IMG/VR virus record: IMGVR_UViG_3300044858_001325
Span: 1-61,596 of that record
Length of the DNA stretch: 61,596 nucleotides
Origin: a virus
Direction: 5' to 3' (one strand)
The translations under genes were made by a program, and so were the position numbers. A model generated the notes under the pieces. That model did no database searches and was not told the origin of the DNA. It worked only from the letters and a program-made list of their open reading frames with translations. Positions 55,644 through 61,596 of the stretch are shown here, in pieces. The number at the start of each line of letters is the position of its first letter. Position 1 is the first letter of the stretch.

Positions 55644-57181
55644 GCACGGACGACGAGTTGCTTGAGCTGCTGGAGCAGATGACTGATGACCAGTTGAATG
55701 CGGTCATTGAGAAGCTGCCGGAGGGTCAGAAGGAGCATTTGTCGCAGATTGCCGATGAGTATGGCAAGGCGATCAGGCGAGATCGTGGGCAGGCCAAGTT
55801 CATGGAGTTCGTCAAGTTGATGTGGCCCAACTTCATTGGGGGTCGGCATCACGAGATCATGGCCGATGCGTTTGAGCGGGTTGCAAGGGGTGAGTTGAAG
55901 CGGTTGATCATCAACATGCCGCCTCGGCACACAAAGTCGGAGTTTGCTTCCTACCTGTTACCGGCGTGGTTCTTGGGCAAGTTTCCCCACAAGAAGATCA
56001 TCCAGTCGTCCAACACGGCTGAATTGGCCGTTGGTTTTGGCCGCAAGGTGCGTAACTTGGTGGACGGGGAGTCTTACGCCAAAGTGTTTCCCAATGTAGC
56101 CCTGCGGCATGACTCCAAGGCGGCTGGGCGGTGGTCAACGAATGCCAACGGAGAGTATTTCGCCATCGGTGTGGGTGGTACGGTGACGGGTAAGGGTGCG
56201 GATCTGTTGATCATTGACGATCCGCATTCGGAGCAGGAGGCCAAGCTGGCCGAAAGTGATCCGTCGGTGTTTGATTCGGTGTATGAGTGGTACACCTCTG
56301 GCCCACGGCAGCGTCTTCAGCCTGGGGGAGCCATTGTGGTGGTGATGACGCGGTGGTCAAAGCGTGATTTGACGGGCCGCGTGATGAAGGATTCGGTGCA
56401 AAGGGGTGGAGATGAGTGGGAGCTGATTGAGTTTCCGGCAATTTTGCCCTCCGACAAGCCGCTTTGGCCCGAGTTTTGGAGCCACGAGGAGCTGTCTGCG
56501 CTGCGTGCGGAGCTTCCGAACAGCAAATGGCAGGCCCAGTACCAGCAAAGTCCCACATCTGACAGTGCGGCCATCGTAAAGCGCGAGTGGTGGCGCATGT
56601 GGAACGAAGATTCGCCGCCTCATTGTGCATTTACCCTCATGGCGTGGGACACGGCGTTTGAAAAGTCCAACCGCGCTGACTATTCGGCCTGCACAATCTG
56701 GGGTGTGTTCTATCACCCAGACGACAGCGGCCTAGAGCAGGCCAACATCATCCTCCTGAACGCTGTTCGGGACAGGGTGGAGTTTCCCGAACTCAAAAGA
56801 CTGGTGCTCAGGCTCACAAAGGACTGGGAGCCAGACAGCACGATCATTGAAAAGAAGGCCAGTGGTGCCCCATTGATCTATGAGCTGCGGGCAATGGGTG
56901 TGCCAGTCCAAGAATTTACGCCCGTCAAGGGCAACGATAAGATTACAAGGCTCAATGCGGTGTCTGACCTCTTTGCTTCTGGCAGAGTTTGGGCGCCAAA
57001 CACAAACTGGGCGGAAGAAGTGATTGATGAAGTCGCATCTTTCCCATCCGGCGAGCATGATGACTATGTTGACACCGTTTCATTGGCGCTGATGCGCTTC
57101 CGCAGGGGCGGCTACATCAGATCGGATCTTGATGAGGACGACGAAACAAAATCATTCCGCCGCAGGCCCGTCTATTACTGA
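55640..57181 (+). CDS. terL: Terminase large subunit
   Basis: 513 residues from ATG 55640. ATPase: a Walker A-like PPRHTKSE (residues 94-101), Walker B LLIIDDP (D193/D194) and TRWSKRDLTGRV coupling motif. Nuclease: WDTAFEK with D337 and the late HDDYVDT (D474/D475). It pumps and cuts concatemeric DNA at the portal. It directly precedes the portal gene, with the small subunit 350 bp upstream. Confidence 0.92.
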   Translation: MSTDDELLELLEQMTDDQLNAVIEKLPEGQKEHLSQIADEYGKAIRRDRGQAKFMEFVKLMWPNFIGGRHHEIMADAFERVARGELKRLIINMPPRHTKSEFASYLLPAWFLGKFPHKKIIQSSNTAELAVGFGRKVRNLVDGESYAKVFPNVALRHDSKAAGRWSTNANGEYFAIGVGGTVTGKGADLLIIDDPHSEQEAKLAESDPSVFDSVYEWYTSGPRQRLQPGGAIVVVMTRWSKRDLTGRVMKDSVQRGGDEWELIEFPAILPSDKPLWPEFWSHEELSALRAELPNSKWQAQYQQSPTSDSAAIVKREWWRMWNEDSPPHCAFTLMAWDTAFEKSNRADYSACTIWGVFYHPDDSGLEQANIILLNAVRDRVEFPELKRLVLRLTKDWEPDSTIIEKKASGAPLIYELRAMGVPVQEFTPVKGNDKITRLNAVSDLFASGRVWAPNTNWAEEVIDEVASFPSGEHDDYVDTVSLALMRFRRGGYIRSDLDEDDETKSFRRRPVYY

Positions 57182-57192
57182 AGGAACGCATC

Positions 57193-59712
57193 ATGGCAAT
57201 CGTCAAAGCTCTGAATCCAGCACCCGTCGGCATCGCATCAGGAGATGAACTGGGCGCCGAGCCGATAGAGATAGAAATTGAAGACCCAGAGTCAGTGGCC
57301 ATCAAGGCCGGTGGCATGGAAATTGTGCTGGAGCCCGAGCCGGAAACGGCAGAGGACTTTGACGCCAACCTCGCCGAGTACATGAGAGAGGACGACCTGT
57401 CAGAGCTGGCCACTGAGCTGCTGGCCGACTTCCAGTCAGACGTGGACAGCCGAAAGGACTGGATGCAGACCTACGTTGATGGCATCCAGCTCTTGGGAAT
57501 GAAGCTGGAGGACAGAACCGAGCCCTGGCCTGGGGCATGTGGCGTGTACCACCCGCTTTTGTCCGAGGCGCTGGTGAAATTCCAGTCCGAAACGATCATG
57601 GAGACTTTCCCGGCCCAGGGCCCAGTGAAAACCCAAATCATCGGCAAGGAGGACAGTGAAACTCGGGATGCTGCGGCGCGTGTCAAGGACGACATGAACT
57701 ACCAGCTCACCGAGCGGATGCCAGAGTACCGGCCCGAGCACGAGCGGCTGCTCTGGGGCTTGGGCTTGGCAGGCAATGCCTTCAAGAAGGTCTACTACGA
57801 CCCGAGCCTTGGCCGTCAGGTGGCCATTTTTGTTCCAGCCGAAGACATTGTGGTGCCCTATGGCGCCTCTAGTCTGGAGACATCTGAGCGCGTGGCCCAC
57901 ATCATGCGCAAGACCGAAAACGAGATGCGCAAGCTGCAAGTCAGCGGCTTTTACCGCGACATCGATCTGGGTGATCCAACCGACACGTTCGATGATGTGG
58001 AGAAGAAGATTGCCGAGCGCATGGGCTTTCGAGCCAGCAGTGACGACCGCTTCAAAATCCTTGAGATGCACGTCACCCGTGACCTCAAGGGGTATGAAGA
58101 CAAGGACGAGGATGGCGAGGAGACTGGGATTGGCCTGCCCTATGTGATTACCATCGAGAAGCACACAGCAAAGGTGCTGGCCGTCCGCAGAAACTGGAAC
58201 CCGGATGACGAGCTGAAGATGAAGCGCCAGCACTTTGTCCACTACGGCTATGTGCCTGGGTTTGGCTTCTACTGCTTTGGCTTGATCCACTTGATCGGCG
58301 CCTATGCCAAGTCCGGCACGTCGTTGATTCGCCAATTGGTGGATGCCGGAACGCTGAGCAACTTGCCCGGCGGTTTCAAGACCAAGGGCCTGCGCGTCAA
58401 GGGTGACGACACCCCAATTGCACCGGCTGAGTTCCGAGATGTTGACGTGGCCAGCGGCACGATCAAGGACAACATCATGACCTTGCCCTACAAGGAGCCG
58501 AGCCAAGTGCTGGCTGCCTTGATGGACAAGATCATTGAGGAGGGTCGGCGCTTTGCATCGGCTGCGGATCTCAAGATCAGCGACATGTCGGCCCAGTCGC
58601 CAGTTGGAACCACCTTGGCCATCTTGGAGCGCACGCTCAAGATCATGAGTGCGGTGCAAGCGCGCATCCACTACTCGATGAAGCAGGAGTTCAAGCTCCT
58701 CAAGACCATCATCCGCGACTACACCCCCGAGGACTACAGCTACGAGCCCGAGGAAGGTGACCGCCGTGCCAAGCAGTCTGATTACGACCGCGTGGACGTG
58801 ATCCCGGTGTCCGATCCAAATGCAGCAACCATGAGCCAGAAGGTTGTCCAGTATCAGGCGGTCATGCAGCTCGCCCAGTCGGCTCCCCAGCTCTACGACA
58901 TGGCCCAGTTGCACCGCCAGATGCTTGAGGTGCTGGGCATCAAGAATGCCCACAAGCTGGTGAAGCTGGAAGAAGACAGCAAGCCCAAGGATCCGATCAC
59001 GGAGAACATGGACGTGGTGCGCATGAAGCCCCTGAAGGCGTTTGCGTACCAAGATCAGCAGGCTCACATCGCCACCCATCAGGCTTTCATGCAAGACCCG
59101 ATGACGGCGCAGATGATTGGCCAGAACCCGCTGGCTCAGCAAATGATGGCCGCGCTGCAAGCACACATTGCAGAGCACTACGCCTTCATGTATCGCAACC
59201 TGATTGAACAGCAGGTTGGCGCACCCCTTCCAGCCCCAGATTCCGAGGAGCCGATGCCCGAAGAATTTGAGACTGCACTGTCCCGTATGGTGGCGCAAGC
59301 AGCACAACAACTGCTCATGCAAAACCAAGCTGCCGCCCAGCAAAAACAGGCGCAGCAACAGGCCCAAGATCCAATCCTTCAAATGCAGATGCAAGAACTC
59401 CAGATCAAAGCACAGGAGGTTCAGCGCAAGGCCCAGAAGGATCAAACAGATGCCCAGCTCAAGACCCAGCAGATGCAAATGGAACAGGAGCGCGTTGCGT
59501 CACAAGAGCGCGCCGCTATGGCCGCCGTTCAAGCCAAGCAGCAAGTCGAGATGGAGCGCATTCAATCTCAAGAGGAGATTGAGGGCATGAAGATAGGCGT
59601 CCAAGTCCAAAAGGACAAGGAGGCACTAGCCTCGAAAGAGGAGATCGAGGGGATGCGTATCGGCATCGACATCGCCAGAGCGGCGCAACAAGGAAAGGGG
59701 AAACCTAAATGA
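57193..59712 (+). CDS. Portal protein
   Basis: 839 residues. An acidic N-terminus is followed by a recognisable portal region (residues about 75-560: ELLADFQSDVDSRKDWMQTY, WPGACGVYHPLLSEA, YRPEHERLLWGLGLAGNAF, HFVHYGYVPGFGFYCFGL). The Gln-rich, helical C-terminal part (about 690-839, QQAQDPILQMQMQELQ) suggests a long barrel extending into the capsid as in P22-like portals. It forms the dodecameric DNA gate and binds terminase and adaptor. Confidence 0.88.
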   Translation: MAIVKALNPAPVGIASGDELGAEPIEIEIEDPESVAIKAGGMEIVLEPEPETAEDFDANLAEYMREDDLSELATELLADFQSDVDSRKDWMQTYVDGIQLLGMKLEDRTEPWPGACGVYHPLLSEALVKFQSETIMETFPAQGPVKTQIIGKEDSETRDAAARVKDDMNYQLTERMPEYRPEHERLLWGLGLAGNAFKKVYYDPSLGRQVAIFVPAEDIVVPYGASSLETSERVAHIMRKTENEMRKLQVSGFYRDIDLGDPTDTFDDVEKKIAERMGFRASSDDRFKILEMHVTRDLKGYEDKDEDGEETGIGLPYVITIEKHTAKVLAVRRNWNPDDELKMKRQHFVHYGYVPGFGFYCFGLIHLIGAYAKSGTSLIRQLVDAGTLSNLPGGFKTKGLRVKGDDTPIAPAEFRDVDVASGTIKDNIMTLPYKEPSQVLAALMDKIIEEGRRFASAADLKISDMSAQSPVGTTLAILERTLKIMSAVQARIHYSMKQEFKLLKTIIRDYTPEDYSYEPEEGDRRAKQSDYDRVDVIPVSDPNAATMSQKVVQYQAVMQLAQSAPQLYDMAQLHRQMLEVLGIKNAHKLVKLEEDSKPKDPITENMDVVRMKPLKAFAYQDQQAHIATHQAFMQDPMTAQMIGQNPLAQQMMAALQAHIAEHYAFMYRNLIEQQVGAPLPAPDSEEPMPEEFETALSRMVAQAAQQLLMQNQAAAQQKQAQQQAQDPILQMQMQELQIKAQEVQRKAQKDQTDAQLKTQQMQMEQERVASQERAAMAAVQAKQQVEMERIQSQEEIEGMKIGVQVQKDKEALASKEEIEGMRIGIDIARAAQQGKGKPK

Positions 59713-59900
59713 GCCAAGACTTGCTCAAGCACCTATCAAAGAAGGTGCAAGAGGAGATCAAGGTCATCACTGATGATCTTGCCTTGGGTAAAGCCAAGGA
59801 TCACGGGGACTACAAGTACGCGACTGGAATGATTCGCGGGCTTATGGTCGCAAATTCAGTTATCGCCGACATGGCAGAAAGGTACGAGGAAATCGAATGA
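59709..59900 (+). CDS. Small helical phage protein
   Basis: 63 residues, ATGA-coupled to the portal and to the next gene. DLLKHLSKKVQEEIKVITDD and YATGMIRGLMVANSVI helices. This family regularly sits between portal and GroES-like or scaffold genes. Probably an assembly accessory. Confidence 0.65.
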   Translation: MSQDLLKHLSKKVQEEIKVITDDLALGKAKDHGDYKYATGMIRGLMVANSVIADMAERYEEIE

Positions 59901-60307
59901 ATGAAATCCTGATCGGCACAAACCCCGATGACCCAGGAGCAGCCACGGTCTTGCCAGAAACCGCAGAGCAAAAGGCAAAACAACTTCCAGATCCAAGTGG
60001 TTATCGCATTCTGTGCGCCATCCCTGAGATCGAAGACAAGTTTGAAAACGGCATCGTCAAAGCTGACATCACAATGCAGCATGAGGAGCTGTTGACCACC
60101 GTCCTGTTCGTAGTCAAGCTCGGGCCGGACTGCTACAAAGACCCTTCACGTTTTCCCAGTGGCCCTTGGTGCAAACAAGGGGACTTCATTCTTGTGCGCC
60201 CACACGCAGGCACGCGGTTGAAGATCCACGGCAGGGAGTTCCGCATCATCAACGATGATTCTGTCGAGGGGGTTGTTGAAGACCCGCGCGGCATTTCACG
60301 CAAATAG
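59897..60307 (+). CDS. GroES-like co-chaperonin
   Basis: 136 residues. After a 35-residue leader the Cpn10 pattern follows: GYRILCAIPEIEDKFENGI, a mobile-loop-like segment, VVKLGPDCYKD, then CKQGDFILVRPHAGTRLKI and REFRIINDDSVEGVVEDP. It would pair with host GroEL to fold the capsid protein, as gp31 does in T4. Position next to portal and scaffold genes supports a head-assembly role. Confidence 0.82.
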   Translation: MNEILIGTNPDDPGAATVLPETAEQKAKQLPDPSGYRILCAIPEIEDKFENGIVKADITMQHEELLTTVLFVVKLGPDCYKDPSRFPSGPWCKQGDFILVRPHAGTRLKIHGREFRIINDDSVEGVVEDPRGISRK

Positions 60308-60315
60308 GAGAAATC

Positions 60316-61275
60316 ATGGCTACCAAAGAGCAAAACCAAGAACAAGAGATTACGGTTGAAATTACCGCCAACGAAGATGACATCGAAGTGGCGGTTCAGG
60401 ACGACACCCCTGAAGACGACCGTGGCCGTGAGCCCCTCCCGGAGGACATCGTTAAGGAACTCGAAGCCGACGAGTTGGAGGACTATTCGGAAAAGGTGAA
60501 GACGCGCCTCAAGCAGATGAAGAAGGTTTGGCACGATGAGCGCCGGGCCAAAGAGTCTGCCGACCGTGAGCGGCAAGAGGCCATTACCCTGGCCCAGCGT
60601 CTGGTCGAGGAGAACAAGAAGCTCAAAGCCAAAACGACGTACTCGGAAACGGCCCTGATTGCTTCTTTCAAAGAGGCCGCCGCCCGGCAGCTCAAGGAAG
60701 CCCAGGTGGCCTACAAAGAGGCATTTGAGTCTGGTGACTCAGACCGTGTTGTAGAAGCCCAACAGGCGCTTAACTCTGCACAAAATCGTGCGGCCCAGGC
60801 TGATCGATATAAGGCGCCCCCTTTACAAAAGGAGGATAATGAGTTACACAATCAAAATCAGCAGGCACAACCTCAGCCGGTTGTCCAGCGCGATACCAAA
60901 GCGGCTGCGTGGCAAGAGCGCAACCAATGGTTTGGGAAACATCGCCTGATGACGGCTATGGCACTGGGCCTGCATGAGGATTTGGTGGAAAAGCATGGGC
61001 AAGCCTATGCAACCACGGACGAATACTACGACCGCATCGACAAGACCATGCGATCAAAGTTCCCCGAGGAATACACCGGAGAAACGCAGACCGGGGGCGG
61101 CAAGCCCGGTCGAAGCGCAAACAGACCTGCCACCGTGGTTGCTCCCGTGTCACGAAGCACATCCCCCAAAAAGGTTGTGTTGACCGAGAGTCAGGTGAGA
61201 CTTGCCAAGCGTTTGGGAGTTACACCTGAGCAATATGCTCGTGAATTTGTGAAACAGGAGAATCGAAATGGCTGA
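60316..61275 (+). CDS. Scaffold-like head assembly protein
   Basis: 319 residues. A very acidic N-terminus (about 1-55), a long charged coiled coil (about 55-165, RLKQMKKVWHDERRAKESAD and LVEENKKLKAK), a Gln-rich linker and a basic C-terminal part with the small helical motif LTESQVRLAKRLGVTPEQYA. This composition and the place before the capsid genes are those of scaffold proteins. No protease motif is seen. Confidence 0.75.
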   Translation: MATKEQNQEQEITVEITANEDDIEVAVQDDTPEDDRGREPLPEDIVKELEADELEDYSEKVKTRLKQMKKVWHDERRAKESADRERQEAITLAQRLVEENKKLKAKTTYSETALIASFKEAAARQLKEAQVAYKEAFESGDSDRVVEAQQALNSAQNRAAQADRYKAPPLQKEDNELHNQNQQAQPQPVVQRDTKAAAWQERNQWFGKHRLMTAMALGLHEDLVEKHGQAYATTDEYYDRIDKTMRSKFPEEYTGETQTGGGKPGRSANRPATVVAPVSRSTSPKKVVLTESQVRLAKRLGVTPEQYAREFVKQENRNG

Positions 61276-61596
61276 AAACCGACTTGCACGCGAAGTACAA
61301 ACCCGTAGCGCATCGGAGCGCCCAAAGCAGTGGCAGCGCGCCGAAACACTTCCCCAGCCTGACAAACAGCCGGGGTACGCTTACAGGTGGATCAGGGTTT
61401 CCATGACCGGACAGAACGACGCCAAAAACGTGGGAGCAAAACTCCGCGAAGGCTGGGAGCCTGTCGGTATCGAGGAACAACCCCAATTCAAGCTGCTCGT
61501 TGACCCAAACAGTCGATTCAAAGACAACATTGAGGTCGCAGGTTTGTTGCTCTGCAAGATGCCCGAGGAGTTCGTTGGTCAGCGCACGGCGTATTT
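61268..61596 (+). CDS. Conserved head-region protein, 3'-truncated by the window
   Basis: The first 109 residues only. It overlaps the scaffold stop. The phrase AYRWIRVSMTGQNDAKNVG and REGWEPVGIEEQPQF mark a family lying immediately upstream of the major capsid gene in many phages. It runs off the right edge. Function unknown. Confidence 0.75.
   Translation, partial: MAENRLAREVQTRSASERPKQWQRAETLPQPDKQPGYAYRWIRVSMTGQNDAKNVGAKLREGWEPVGIEEQPQFKLLVDPNSRFKDNIEVAGLLLCKMPEEFVGQRTAY

Overview
The window is a 61.6 kb piece of a tailed-phage (Caudoviricetes) genome, GC-rich (about 60% by eye) and almost fully coding. Gene starts commonly overlap the preceding stop (ATGA or TGATG), and Shine-Dalgarno sites are strong. 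Terminase, portal, scaffold-like protein, head-tail adaptor, S74-type tail fibre, holin/endolysin and the absence of a sheath or recognisable tape measure suggest a short-tailed (podovirus-like) phage. GC content, codon use and protein style fit a freshwater betaproteobacterial (Burkholderiales) host; this is inference. No integrase, CI-type repressor, DNA polymerase, RNA polymerase or major capsid protein is visible. The morphogenesis genes run off the right edge just after the scaffold gene, and the left edge starts inside a gene, so the major capsid gene probably lies outside the window.

Layout: (1) 1-22.4 kb, + strand: small basic proteins, adaptor and structural genes, a 22-residue tandem-repeat protein, a self-processing S74 tail fibre, and the lysis pair (membrane protein/holin and M15-type endolysin). 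An unusual acyl carrier protein / beta-ketoacyl synthase / acyltransferase-like trio follows, then large internal-virion-type proteins. (2) 22.4-34.4 kb: a single 3998-residue polyvalent protein (ParB-like, SAP, cytosine-methyltransferase-like, GHKL ATPase, two zincin motifs, ADP-ribosyltransferase-like, C-terminal polyvalent-associated region). (3) 34.4-44.4 kb: a control region with divergent RusA, an HNH-AP2 homing-type endonuclease, a Cas4/RecB-like exonuclease, ERF recombinase and SSB-like protein, then an accessory run of small genes. (4) 44.4-46.1 kb: a gene-poor, RNA-rich interval with a terminator, tRNA-like elements and a predicted small RNA with its own promoter and terminator. (5) 46.1-50.6 kb: ParB-like protein, SF2 helicase, glycosyltransferase, TOPRIM primase-like protein. 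(6) 50.5-54.05 kb, - strand: an operon of 13 small early-type genes whose last gene is a sigma-region-4-like protein, read from one strong promoter. (7) 54.3-61.6 kb, + strand: terminase small and large subunits, portal, GroES-like co-chaperonin, scaffold, and a partial gene.

A short palindrome, GTAAC-N3/4-GTTAC, occurs at 17 places from end to end, inside genes of every module and in three non-coding or gene-end positions. Four copies lie in the 3' part of the small-terminase gene, three of them exactly 36 bp apart. Pairing is preserved by compensatory changes and the copies are read in different codon frames, so the constraint acts on DNA or RNA rather than protein. With the encoded ParB-like protein this suggests a genome-wide binding-site system (packaging, partition or regulation). 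The palindrome system, the ACP-KAS cassette, the giant protein and the RNA-rich interval are the main candidates for new biology.
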